Positions 8,478 through 16,558 of a stretch of DNA of 64,000 nucleotides are shown here, one piece after another; position 1 is the stretch's first letter; each line of letters opens with the position of its first letter. Both the position numbers and the translations under genes were made by a program. This DNA comes from Dokdonella_A sp044227025. Lineage in GTDB: Bacteria; Pseudomonadota; Gammaproteobacteria; Xanthomonadales; Rhodanobacteraceae. Below the pieces are notes generated by a model. That model saw nothing but the letters and a program-made list of their open reading frames with translations. It had not been told where the DNA came from and made no database searches. Location: NCBI RefSeq assembly GCF_044227025.1, contig NZ_JBGAFX010000006.1:1-64000 (forward strand), written 5' to 3'.

Positions 8478-9422
8478 TCAGTCGCCGATCAGATCGAGGC
8501 GGGCGAGGTCATCCTTCGACAACGCGAGCGTGGTCGCACCCGCGAGTTCTGCGATCTGCCCCGGCGTCGTCGCGCTGGCGATCGGCGCGCTGATACCCGG
8601 GCGTGCGATGAGCCAGGCGAGCGCAACCTGTGCGGGCGTGGCGCCGTGGCGCTTCGCGACGTCGTCGAGCGCCGCGAGCACGCGCAGGCCGTGACCGTTG
8701 AGGTATTTGCCGACCGCACCTGCACGCGCAGCGCTCTTGCCGAGATCGGCTTCGCTGCGGTACTTGCCGGTGAGGAAGCCGCTCGCGAGCGCGTAGTAGC
8801 AGACCACGCCGACCTGCTCGCGCAGGACCAGGGATTCGAATCCGCTTTCGTAATCCTTGCGGGAAACCAGGTTGTATTCGGGCTGCAGCACTTCGTAGCG
8901 CGGCAGCCCCTGCCCGGCGCTGATCGCGAGCGCTTCGGCGAAGCGCGCTGCGCTGTAGTTGGAGGCGCCGATCGCGCGCACCTTGCCGGCGTCGATCAGG
9001 CGCGCGAACGCACCAAGGGTGTCGGCGAGCGGTACCGCGGGATCGTCCTCGTGCGCGAAGTAGAGGTCGATCGTGTCGACGCCCAGTCGTTGCAACGATT
9101 CGTCGGCGGCAGCGGCGATGTTCGCCGGCGACAGGCCGCGTCGCGGCGACCACTTCGCGACCTTGGTCGCGATCGTGACGTGCTCGCGCTTGCCGCTGCG
9201 CGCGAGCCATTCGCCGATGATCGCTTCGGACTCGCCGCCCCGGTTTCCGGGTACCCACGCCGGGTAGACGTCAGCGGTATCAATGAGGTCGAGGCCGGCG
9301 TCGACGAAGGCGTCGAGCACGGCGAACGACGCGGTCTTGTCGGCGCTCCAGCCGAACACGTTGCCGCCGAGCGCGAGCGGCGCGACCGAAAGGCCGGATC
9401 GGCCGAGGGGACGTTGGTTCAT
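8478..9422 (-). CDS. Aldo/keto reductase
   Basis: A 314-residue NADPH-dependent aldo/keto reductase with a TIM-barrel pattern. The catalytic tetrad parts are visible: D in DLIDTADVYP, Y in the same stretch, K in ATKVAKW and H in YFAHEDD. The family signature GKVRAIGASNYS follows, and the C-terminal NADPH-binding segment is ISAPIASATTPGQIAEL. This type reduces carbonyls in the cytoplasm; physiological substrate unknown. The start MNQRPLGRSGLSVAPLALGG fits the family N terminus exactly. It lies downstream of the DUF2182 gene on the same strand, with a gap of about 70 bp. Confidence 0.9.
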   Translation of the reverse strand: MNQRPLGRSGLSVAPLALGGNVFGWSADKTASFAVLDAFVDAGLDLIDTADVYPAWVPGNRGGESEAIIGEWLARSGKREHVTIATKVAKWSPRRGLSPANIAAAADESLQRLGVDTIDLYFAHEDDPAVPLADTLGAFARLIDAGKVRAIGASNYSAARFAEALAISAGQGLPRYEVLQPEYNLVSRKDYESGFESLVLREQVGVVCYYALASGFLTGKYRSEADLGKSAARAGAVGKYLNGHGLRVLAALDDVAKRHGATPAQVALAWLIARPGISAPIASATTPGQIAELAGATTLALSKDDLARLDLIGD

Positions 9423-9491
9423 CGGATGCTCCGTCGAAACGCGCATCCTGCATGCCCGGGTGCCGGGCGGCAATCCTGTAGCGCGGACCGC

Positions 9492-10274
9492 TCAGGCCAT
9501 GACCGCGTGCGCAAGCAGCAGCATGCCCGCGCCAAGGAGGCCCACGCCAACCGCGCGGGCGACGCGTTGTCCGTCGGATGCGAGACGCTCGGCGCTGATG
9601 GCGAGCGTGACGAGCGCCATCGCCGGGAGGTCCATGATGCCGGCGACGAGCAGCGCCGCGGTCAATCCGGCGCAGCACTGGCAGCAGCGCAGCCCGAGTC
9701 GTACGCCATGCCACCATGCCGAGGCGGGTTCGTCCGGCATGCACGCACAGACTGATTCCGGCCTGCAGCACGCAAGATGCCGCGCCTTCCATTGGCTGAA
9801 CTGCAAGGCGCCGACGAGCAACACGACGGCAACCGCTGCGAGCGGTGCCGCACGCGCGAGCGCCGGGGACCGCATCGCGATCGACGCGAGCAGCACACCC
9901 AGTGCGAACACGGGCAGTCCGCACAGGCTCCACACGAACAGGTATCCGGCGCCCGCCAGAAGCGTGGACCGGCCCGTATGCGAGGCGCCGGCGTGAATGG
10001 CGGCAACGCGCTGGCGCCAGAGCATCGGCGCCAGCGACGGCAGCATCATCGCGGTCATCATGACGGTCCACATGCCAAGGAACATGGCGACGAACCCGAA
10101 CGTGCCCTGGCCCGGCATGCGCATCCATGCCATCGACATGGTCCAGCCGCCCGGCATCGGCATGCCGCGCGATGGCATCGACAGGCTGCCAAGCACGGTG
10201 GCCGTGGCGCTGAGCGCGAACAGGAACGTGCAGGCGGCGATGAAGCGGCGTTTGGCAGTACGCTCGTTCGACAC
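9492..10274 (-). CDS. DUF2182 integral membrane protein
   Basis: A 260-residue polytopic inner-membrane protein of the DUF2182 (predicted metal-binding) family. It has a first transmembrane segment near residues 11-31, a Met-rich loop (SMPSRGMPMPGGW), and the family hallmark MWTVMMTAMMLPS in the second helix. Later helices include AVAVVLLVGALQFSQW, followed by a Cys cluster (CCRPESVCAC, RCCQCCAGL). The family is of unknown function; Met and Cys clusters suggest metal handling. The start codon is GTG. The DUF899 gene ends 27 bp upstream on the same strand, so the two are probably one transcript. Confidence 0.8.
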   Translation of the reverse strand: MSNERTAKRRFIAACTFLFALSATATVLGSLSMPSRGMPMPGGWTMSMAWMRMPGQGTFGFVAMFLGMWTVMMTAMMLPSLAPMLWRQRVAAIHAGASHTGRSTLLAGAGYLFVWSLCGLPVFALGVLLASIAMRSPALARAAPLAAVAVVLLVGALQFSQWKARHLACCRPESVCACMPDEPASAWWHGVRLGLRCCQCCAGLTAALLVAGIMDLPAMALVTLAISAERLASDGQRVARAVGVGLLGAGMLLLAHAVMA

Positions 10275-10301
10275 TGGCGCGATCTCCGCCCGCGATGCCG
10301 C

Positions 10302-11099
10302 TCAGCGCCGACCGTACTCGTCGTGGCGGCGCCACCACACGCCGGTCTCGTTGCGGCCCAGTGGGGCGCGGTCGAGCCACTGGTACATGCCCCAGAGGCC
10401 GTCGAGGCCGCGCGCGTAGGTCGAATAGGTGTGGTGGACGAAGCCGTCGTGGAGCACGAACGCGCTCAGGCCCGGGCGATCGCGCGTGTAGGTCGCGACA
10501 TCGGTGCCGGTGCTCGCCGCGATCTGCGCGACCGGTCCTTCCTGCCCGCGCAGTTGCCACTGCTGCACCGTCTTGCCCGCCAGCGGCGGCTGCATCGGTG
10601 CTTCGCCGCGGTAGTTGTACTCGATGCCGCCGTCGCGCTGCTGCTGCTCGGTGAACGCGACCGCGAAATCGTTGTTGAAGTCGCTGCCGAACGAGGACGC
10701 CCACGGGAACGACCAGCCCATGCGCCGCCTGAACGCATCGAGCTTCGCGAACGGCGCGCGCGAGATCGCGGTCAGCGCGACATCGTGATTCTCGAGGTGC
10801 ACGGCGAAGCCATCGAAGCCGTCGGCGATCGACGAGCATGACGGGCAGCCCGCGCTGTAGTCGGGTCCGAACATGAAGTGGTAGACGAGCAGTTGCGAGC
10901 GCCCGCGGAACAGCTCCGCGAGCGTGGCACTGCCGGCGTCGGTTTCGAAACGGTAGTCCTTGTCGATGCGTACCCACGGCAGGGCCTGCCGCCGTCGCGC
11001 GAGTTCGTCGCTGCGGCGCACGAGGTCCTTCTCGGCGTCGAGCAGCGCGAGGCGCGCCTGCAGCCCTTGTTCGCGTGTCGCGATCGTGTGCGTTCCCAT
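10302..11099 (-). CDS. DUF899 thioredoxin-like protein
   Basis: A 265-residue DUF899-family protein. Family traits are the charged N-terminal helix region (DAEKDLVRRSDELARRRQALP), WVRIDKDYRFE, FRGRSQLLVYHFMFGPDY with CPSCSSIADGFDG (a CxxC in thioredoxin-like position), then SRAPFAKLDAFRRRMGWSFPW and GLSAFVLHDGFVHHTYSTYARG. It belongs to the thioredoxin-fold superfamily, but its reaction is not established. It is divergent from the winged-helix regulator at 11237 and first in a run of minus-strand genes with DUF2182 and an aldo/keto reductase. Confidence 0.85.
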   Translation of the reverse strand: MGTHTIATREQGLQARLALLDAEKDLVRRSDELARRRQALPWVRIDKDYRFETDAGSATLAELFRGRSQLLVYHFMFGPDYSAGCPSCSSIADGFDGFAVHLENHDVALTAISRAPFAKLDAFRRRMGWSFPWASSFGSDFNNDFAVAFTEQQQRDGGIEYNYRGEAPMQPPLAGKTVQQWQLRGQEGPVAQIAASTGTDVATYTRDRPGLSAFVLHDGFVHHTYSTYARGLDGLWGMYQWLDRAPLGRNETGVWWRRHDEYGRR

Positions 11100-11236
11100 G
11101 ATTGATACTCCGGTCGGGCTCACCTGTGCCTGCCGCCTTGGGTGCGACACGCCGCTCGGTGCGGGTGAGCTAGATTAGGAGCGCTGCATCGAACCCGGGG
11201 AGTGACAAGTGTGTCGCGATTGAGGAACCGCGCCCG

Positions 11237-12457
11237 ATGGACTCGCTGATCACCGCCGCGGGCCGCGCGCTCGCGATGGGCGATCCGCTCGGAGCACTCA
11301 AGCGCGTCGCGCTGCGCGACGACGCGGCGGCGCTCGCGTTGCGCGGCATCGCGATGGCCCAGCTCGGCGACCTCGCGCGCGCGAAGGCGCTGTTGCGCGC
11401 TGCCGCGCGTGCATTCGTGCCGAGGGAGTCGCTCGCGCGTGCGCGTTGCGTCGTCGCCGAGGCTGAAATCGCGCTCGTCTCGCGCGAACTGAACTGGACG
11501 ACCAGGGCGCTCGAGGCCGCGCGTGCGACGTTGGAAGCGCACGCCGACCCCGCGAACGCCGCGCACGCGCGTTACCTGCAGGTGCGGCGTCTGCTGCTCG
11601 TCGGACAGCTCGACGAGGCCGAGCGCGCGCTCGCCGGGTTTGATCCCGCGCCATTGCCGGCCGCTTCGCGCGCGGGGCTCGAACTCGTCTCCGCGGGGAT
11701 CGCGCTGCGTCGCCTGCACACGCAGGCGGCGCACGCCGCGCTCGAGCGTGCCGCGCGCGCTGCGCGCGCAGCCGGGATTCCCGCGTTGCTCGCGGAAGTG
11801 GATGGCGCCCGCGCAGTGCTCGATGTGCCGGCGGCACGCCGCATCACGCGCGGCACCGAGCGGCTGCTGCGGCTCGATGAAGTCGAGGATCTGCTGGCGT
11901 CGAATACGCTCGTCGTCGATGCGTGCCGCAATGCGGTGCGAGTTTCGCGCACGCTGATCCCGCTCGCGCGGCGACCGGTGCTTTTCGCGCTCGCGCGTTC
12001 CCTGGCCGAGTCGTGGCCGGGCGACGTCGCGCGCGATGTGCTCGTCGCGCGCGCATTCCGCGCCAAATCCGCGGACGAGTCGCACCGCGCGCGCCTGCGC
12101 GTCGAGCTGGGCCGGCTGCGCGCGATGATCCGCGGGCTCGCGGGCGTGAGCGCGACGCCACGCGGCTTCGTGCTGGTGCCGCGCGGTGGCAGCGAAGTCG
12201 TCGTGCTCGCCCAGCCGTTCGACGAAGCGCATGCGGCGGTGCTCGCGTTGCTTGCCGATGGCGAGTCGTGGTCGAGTTCGGCGCTCGCGCTTGCACTCGG
12301 CGAGAGCCAGCGCAACGTGCAGCGTGCGCTCGGCGTGCTCGCGGCAAGCGGAAAGGCGCAGGCGTTCGGCCAAGGTCGGGCGCGTCGCTGGATGACGCCG
12401 CCCGCGGTCGGATTCACGACCACCTTGTTACTCCCCATGCCGTTCGCGAGCGGCTAG
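11237..12457 (+). CDS. Helical-repeat protein with C-terminal winged helix
   Basis: A 406-residue protein dominated by Ala/Leu/Arg-rich helical hairpins resembling TPR repeats (ALRGIAMAQLGDLARAKALL, VGQLDEAERALAGF). The C-terminal part has a winged-helix pattern: DEAHAAVLALLADGESWSS, SALALALGESQRNVQRAL, GVLAASGKAQAFGQGRARRW. Such proteins act as cytoplasmic transcription factors. It sits between the divergent DUF899 gene and the propeller gene 30 bp downstream, so those are natural targets. No ligand domain is recognised. Confidence 0.65.
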   Translation: MDSLITAAGRALAMGDPLGALKRVALRDDAAALALRGIAMAQLGDLARAKALLRAAARAFVPRESLARARCVVAEAEIALVSRELNWTTRALEAARATLEAHADPANAAHARYLQVRRLLLVGQLDEAERALAGFDPAPLPAASRAGLELVSAGIALRRLHTQAAHAALERAARAARAAGIPALLAEVDGARAVLDVPAARRITRGTERLLRLDEVEDLLASNTLVVDACRNAVRVSRTLIPLARRPVLFALARSLAESWPGDVARDVLVARAFRAKSADESHRARLRVELGRLRAMIRGLAGVSATPRGFVLVPRGGSEVVVLAQPFDEAHAAVLALLADGESWSSSALALALGESQRNVQRALGVLAASGKAQAFGQGRARRWMTPPAVGFTTTLLLPMPFASG

Positions 12458-12487
12458 TGTGGCGTGATCCCAAACGAGGAAGCGAAC

Positions 12488-13126
12488 ATGAAGACATCCG
12501 CGGCGCAGATCATCCGCGAATACGGCCCCTTCCCCGAGGTCGAGCGCGTCGGTGGCGTGACCTGGGATGGCCACGACGTCTGGCTCGCCGCTGGCGATGC
12601 GCTGCGCGCGATCGATCCGGACAGCGGCGCGTTGCGGCGCTCGATCGATGTCGCCGCGCATGCGGGCACCGCGTTCGATGGACGCCACCTGTTCCAGATC
12701 GCCGAGGACCGCATCCACAAGATCGATCCGCACAGCGGCGCCGTCCTAGCGTCGATCCCGGCGCCTGCCGGCGGCGGCGATTCGGGGCTCGCATGGGCCG
12801 AGGGAACGCTGTGGGTCGGACACTACCGCGAGCGCAAGATCCACCAGATCGACCCTGAAACCGGTGCAATCCTGCGCACGATCGAATCGAACCGCTTCGT
12901 CACCGGTGTAACCTGGGTCCACGGCGAGTTCTGGCACGCCACCTGGGAAGGCGACGAAAGCGAGTTGCGGCGCATCGAGCCGGGCTCGGGCGAAGTACTG
13001 GAGCGCATCGAGATGCCCGCCGGTGTGGGCGTATCGGGGCTCGAATCCGACGGCGCGGACCGATTCTTCTGCGGCGGCGGCGAGAGCGGAAAGGTCAGGG
13101 TCGTGCGCCGGCCGCGGCGCGACTGA
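12488..13126 (+). CDS. Small beta-propeller protein, glutamine-cyclotransferase/Vgb-like
   Basis: A 212-residue protein made of propeller-type repeats: GGVTWDGHDVWLAAGDALRAI, GTAFDGRHLFQIAEDRIHKI, GLAWAEGTLWVGHYRERKIH, GVTWVHGEFWHATWEGDE. Each repeat has the W-DG-LW pattern with a DP(D/H/E)(T/S)G turn, as in Vgb and glutaminyl cyclotransferase-like propellers. There is no signal peptide, so it is probably cytoplasmic. A good ribosome site (GAGGA) precedes the ATG at 12488. It follows the winged-helix regulator by 30 bp and is probably co-transcribed. Function unknown. Confidence 0.7.
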   Translation: MKTSAAQIIREYGPFPEVERVGGVTWDGHDVWLAAGDALRAIDPDSGALRRSIDVAAHAGTAFDGRHLFQIAEDRIHKIDPHSGAVLASIPAPAGGGDSGLAWAEGTLWVGHYRERKIHQIDPETGAILRTIESNRFVTGVTWVHGEFWHATWEGDESELRRIEPGSGEVLERIEMPAGVGVSGLESDGADRFFCGGGESGKVRVVRRPRRD

Positions 13127-13135
13127 AGCCTGCGC

Positions 13136-13753
13136 TCAGGACAGGACGTTCGGGCGCTTGGCGCCGGCGAAGCGATGGGACCAGTAGGCCTCGTCGAGGC
13201 GGCTGATGCTGACGGTCTTGCCGGTGGAGGGCGAATGGATGAAGCGGCCTTCGCCGAGATAGATGCCGACGTGCGAGATGCGCTGGCCGCGGATCTTGAA
13301 GAACACGAGGTCGCCGACCTTCATGTCCGCGCGTGCGACATTGTTGCCGTAGCGGTACTGGCTGGCCGAGTCGGACGGCAGGTCGGCGCCGACGCTCTTG
13401 CTGAAGACGTAATGGACGAAGCCGCTGCAATCGAAGCCGGACTTCGGGTCGCGCCCGCCGCGACGGTAGCGGATGTTCTGCAGGGTCATCGAGAAATCGG
13501 CGAGCAGCTTGCGCAGGTGCGAGCCGCCGGTCATCGGATTGACCGCACCGGAAGCGGCGTCGAGCAGGGTCGGGCGCGAATTCGAGAGTTCCAGCGTGCC
13601 GGAGGCGGGCAGTGCGGTCGAGGCGATCGCCGAATCCGCCTCCATGTGCCAGGCGCGAAGGTCGATGCCGGGCGCACCGACGGCCATGGCCTGGGTGCCC
13701 TGGATCGCTGAAAAAGCGAACAAAATCAGGGCTGTCATTCGCTGGAATGGCAT
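13136..13753 (-). CDS. NlpC/P60 family peptidoglycan endopeptidase
   Basis: A 205-residue exported cysteine peptidase. An N-terminal signal segment (MTALILFAFSAIQGTQAMA) is followed by a linker and the NlpC/P60 domain. The catalytic Cys is in SGFDCSGFVHYVFSKS, the His in RISHVGIYLGEGRFI, and the third polar residue is the His of FIHSPSTG. Relatives (Spr/MepS, NlpC) cut between diaminopimelate and D-alanine or D-glutamate in peptidoglycan stems. The chosen start precedes MPFQRMTALIL. It converges with the propeller gene, whose stop is only 9 bp away. Confidence 0.88.
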   Translation of the reverse strand: MPFQRMTALILFAFSAIQGTQAMAVGAPGIDLRAWHMEADSAIASTALPASGTLELSNSRPTLLDAASGAVNPMTGGSHLRKLLADFSMTLQNIRYRRGGRDPKSGFDCSGFVHYVFSKSVGADLPSDSASQYRYGNNVARADMKVGDLVFFKIRGQRISHVGIYLGEGRFIHSPSTGKTVSISRLDEAYWSHRFAGAKRPNVLS

Positions 13754-13966
13754 TCGGCGGCGCTCCGGAATCGCAGACAAGAGGGGCGCGCTGTCGTTCA
13801 AGCCCACCCCCGTGGAAGGGCCACGGTAGCAAAGGACTTTCGGGGAGTTGTTTGGCTGGCGTTAAGAAAACCGGGGATTGGCCTGGATTCTGTGACCCAG
13901 TTCCGCTTTCGACTGCGACCGGGCCGACGGACAGCGCGCGCAAAAACCGCGATGCGCGCGCCCAGC

Positions 13967-14608
13967 CTAGAGCGGAGCTTGCTCCGCTGCCGCTGCTTTT
14001 CCGCTCAGCAGCGCGTGGTGTGCGGCCGGCAGGATTTCGTCGGTCCAGAGTGCGTATTGCGCGGCGGATGGATGCAGGCCGTCGCCGACCAGCATTGCCG
14101 CGGCATCACCCGCCTCGCGCGAAGCCGCGGTCACGTCGACGAAGGCGGCGCCGGCTGCCGCGGTGATGTCCTGCGCGGCACGGTTGAAGGCGTCGATCGC
14201 GAGCGCGATCGCTTGCGCGTCGCGACTCGCGGCGAAGCGCGTCACGCCCCAGTCGGGGATCGACACCACGACGACCCCGCGTGCGCCGGTTCGCGACAGG
14301 CCGCAGGCGCGCCCGAGCAGCGCGGCGAACTCGTCGCGGTAGTTGGCGAGCGGGCGGTCGCGGTACTGGTTGTTGACGCCGATCAGCAAGGTCACGAGGT
14401 CGTACGGCGGCGCCAACGTCATTGCGTCCATCGCTGCAGAAAGTTCGTCGGTGGTCCAGCCGGTGCGCGCGACGACCAATGGCTCGGCAACGGCGACGCC
14501 GAGCGCGCCGAGCCGTCGCGCGAGCTGCGCCGGCCAGCGCTCGTCCGCTTCGACGCCTTCGCCGATCGTGTAGGAGTCGCCGAGGGCGAGGAAGGTGGCT
14601 GGGTTCAT
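13967..14608 (-). CDS. SGNH/GDSL-family lipase or esterase
   Basis: A 213-residue SGNH hydrolase. Block I is FLALGDSYTIGEGV with the nucleophile Ser. Block III is LLIGVNNQYRD (the N of SGNH), and Block V is VGDGLHPSAAQYALW with Asp and His. No signal peptide is visible, so it may be cytoplasmic like some arylesterases. Substrate unknown. Next upstream on the same strand is the alaA-like aminotransferase, 65 bp away. Confidence 0.85.
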   Translation of the reverse strand: MNPATFLALGDSYTIGEGVEADERWPAQLARRLGALGVAVAEPLVVARTGWTTDELSAAMDAMTLAPPYDLVTLLIGVNNQYRDRPLANYRDEFAALLGRACGLSRTGARGVVVVSIPDWGVTRFAASRDAQAIALAIDAFNRAAQDITAAAGAAFVDVTAASREAGDAAAMLVGDGLHPSAAQYALWTDEILPAAHHALLSGKAAAAEQAPL

Positions 14609-14673
14609 GGCAATGCACGTCCGGCAGGAGCGGCTTCAGCCGCGATGCTTTCAGCCTTGGCCCGGGGCCGCCC

Positions 14674-15918
14674 CTACGCGACGCGGCGCTTCGCGCCGGC
14701 GCGCTCGGCGGTGCGCTCGAGCTGCCGTTCGATGCGCGCGAGTGCGTCGGCGAGCACCGCGGGCTCGGGCAGCAGGGTCAGGCGGAAGTGGTTGCGTGCG
14801 GCGATGTTGAAGCTTGATCCCGGCACCAGGATGATCTGTTCGTGTTCGAGCAGGTCGAGAGCGAATTCGGCATCGTCGAAGCCCGGGAGGCGGCCGCTGT
14901 CGACGCCCGGGAATGCGTACAGCGCACCCTGCGGCGCGACCATGTGCAGGAATTCGCTGCGCGCGACCGCCTCGACGATCGCCGCACGCGCGGCGTGCAG
15001 GCGGCCACCCGGACGCGTCAACGCGCCGATCTCGTTCGGTCCTTCCAGCGCCGGCTTGATCGCCCACTGCGCGGTGACGTTGCTGCACAGGCGCAGGCTC
15101 GCAAGCAGGTCGAGTGCGCGCACGAGGTCGTGCACACGCTTGTCGCTGCCGGTCAGCGACAGCCAGCCAACGCGGTAGCCGCAGGCGAGGTGCACCTTGG
15201 ACAGGCCGCCGTAGCTGATGCACGGCGTGTCGCCGGCAAGCGGCGCCAGCGGCGTCAAGGTGGCACCGTCGTACAGCACGCTGTCGTAGATCTCGTCGCA
15301 GAGCAGCACCAGGCCGTGCCGGCGCGCTACCTCGACCAGTGCGAGCAGCAGCGCGCGCGGATAGACCGCGCCGGTCGGGTTGTTCGGATTGATGATGACC
15401 AGCGCGCGCGTGCGCGGCGTGATCATCGCCTCGATCTCGTCCGGGTCGGGCAGGTGCGCGCGTTCGGGCGGACACGGGTAGTGCAGCGGCACGCCGCCGT
15501 TGAGGCGCGTCGCCGCGGTCCACAGCGGATAGTCGGGCGCCGGCACCAGCACCTCGTCGCCCGCATCGAGCAGCGCGCGCAGGCTGAGGTCGATCAGTTC
15601 GCTGACGCCGTTGCCGATGAATACCTGCTCGGCCCTGGCCTCGGCGCCGTTGCGGCGATGCTGCGCGGCGACCGCTTCGCGCGCTTCGAGCAGGCCTTGC
15701 TGGTGGCAGTACGCCTCGCTCTTCGGCAGGGCCGCCGAGATCGCGTCGCGCAGGTGCTGCGGCACGCGGAAACCGAACAGGCCCGGATTGCCGATGTTGA
15801 GGCGCAGGATGGTTCGGCCCTCGGCCTCCAGTTCGTGCGCGCGCCGGCTGAGCGGACCGCGGATGTCGTAACGCACTTCGTCAAGCCGGCGGCTGACTGC
15901 GACCGTCGTGTTCTGCAT
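14674..15918 (-). CDS. alaA: AlaA-like PLP-dependent aminotransferase
   Basis: A 414-residue fold-type I class I/II aminotransferase. Motifs: RLNIGNPGLFGF (substrate loop), YCHQQGLLEAREAVA, IINPNNPTGAVYP, LLCDEIYDSVLYDG (the Asp contacts pyridoxal N1), and YGGLSKVHLACGYRVGWL with the Schiff-base lysine. This order and the ACGYRVGW segment match AlaA, the pyruvate-glutamate (alanine) transaminase. Cytoplasmic. The ATG giving MQNTTVAVSRRLDEVRYDIR fits family N termini. Divergent from ybeD with about 240 bp between. Confidence 0.85.
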   Translation of the reverse strand: MQNTTVAVSRRLDEVRYDIRGPLSRRAHELEAEGRTILRLNIGNPGLFGFRVPQHLRDAISAALPKSEAYCHQQGLLEAREAVAAQHRRNGAEARAEQVFIGNGVSELIDLSLRALLDAGDEVLVPAPDYPLWTAATRLNGGVPLHYPCPPERAHLPDPDEIEAMITPRTRALVIINPNNPTGAVYPRALLLALVEVARRHGLVLLCDEIYDSVLYDGATLTPLAPLAGDTPCISYGGLSKVHLACGYRVGWLSLTGSDKRVHDLVRALDLLASLRLCSNVTAQWAIKPALEGPNEIGALTRPGGRLHAARAAIVEAVARSEFLHMVAPQGALYAFPGVDSGRLPGFDDAEFALDLLEHEQIILVPGSSFNIAARNHFRLTLLPEPAVLADALARIERQLERTAERAGAKRRVA

Positions 15919-16160
15919 CGACCCTTCCACCCGTTGCGTAGCGGCACGATCCTAGCAGCGCCCTTGCTGCATCGCACGCGATCCGCGCACGGAATGCGAA
16001 ATGCCCGAACGGAGCCACTATTCGTCCGCAACCCGCCCGAAAATGCCCGTGCCGCGAGTGCGGTGGATGCGGCGCGTTGAAAAGCGGCGTGCCACCCCTA
16101 TTTCGTGCTTCACTGAAGCGCCGCGACGAACGCGGCGCTTCGCTTTTCGGGCGTCACGAC

Positions 16161-16451
16161 ATGAAGAACCTCGACAGCATCCAGCCCCAGAATCCGCAGC
16201 AGGGCTTCCAGTTTCCGGGCCTGTTCGAAATCACCGCGATGGGCAGCGCCACGGCCGGCCTGGAACAGAAGGTCCCGCGCCTCATCGAAGGCATCGGCCT
16301 CGCCGTGCTCGCCGGATCGGTGCGCGTGCGCCCGTCGCGCGAAGGCAACTACGTATCGGTCGCGCTCAGCTTCACCTGTCCGTCGCGCGAGAAGTACGAC
16401 GCCGCGCATGCGGCCTTGCGCGCGGATCCGGACATCCGCTGGACCTTGTAG
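16161..16451 (+). CDS. ybeD: YbeD/DUF493 family protein
   Basis: A 96-residue DUF493 protein: GFQFPGLFEITAMG at the start, then VRPSREGNYVSVALSFTC and REKYDAAHAALRADPDIRW, the ferredoxin-like fold of YbeD. In many gammaproteobacteria this gene lies directly before lipB-lipA and its product is proposed to help lipoate metabolism or act as an allosteric small protein; its role is not firmly known. Here an antisense 678-codon gene separates it from lipB by 2.3 kb. The ATG at 16161 matches the usual length. Confidence 0.85.
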   Translation: MKNLDSIQPQNPQQGFQFPGLFEITAMGSATAGLEQKVPRLIEGIGLAVLAGSVRVRPSREGNYVSVALSFTCPSREKYDAAHAALRADPDIRWTL

Positions 16452-16558
16452 GCGCGGCTGTCACCGCGCTCTTTGCGGGAGCGGCGGGTGCCGCGATGCT
16501 CTTCGGCGGTTGCTCCGCCTGGCGTCGGGTGCGCACCCGCTCCCCGGGTGAAGTCGCA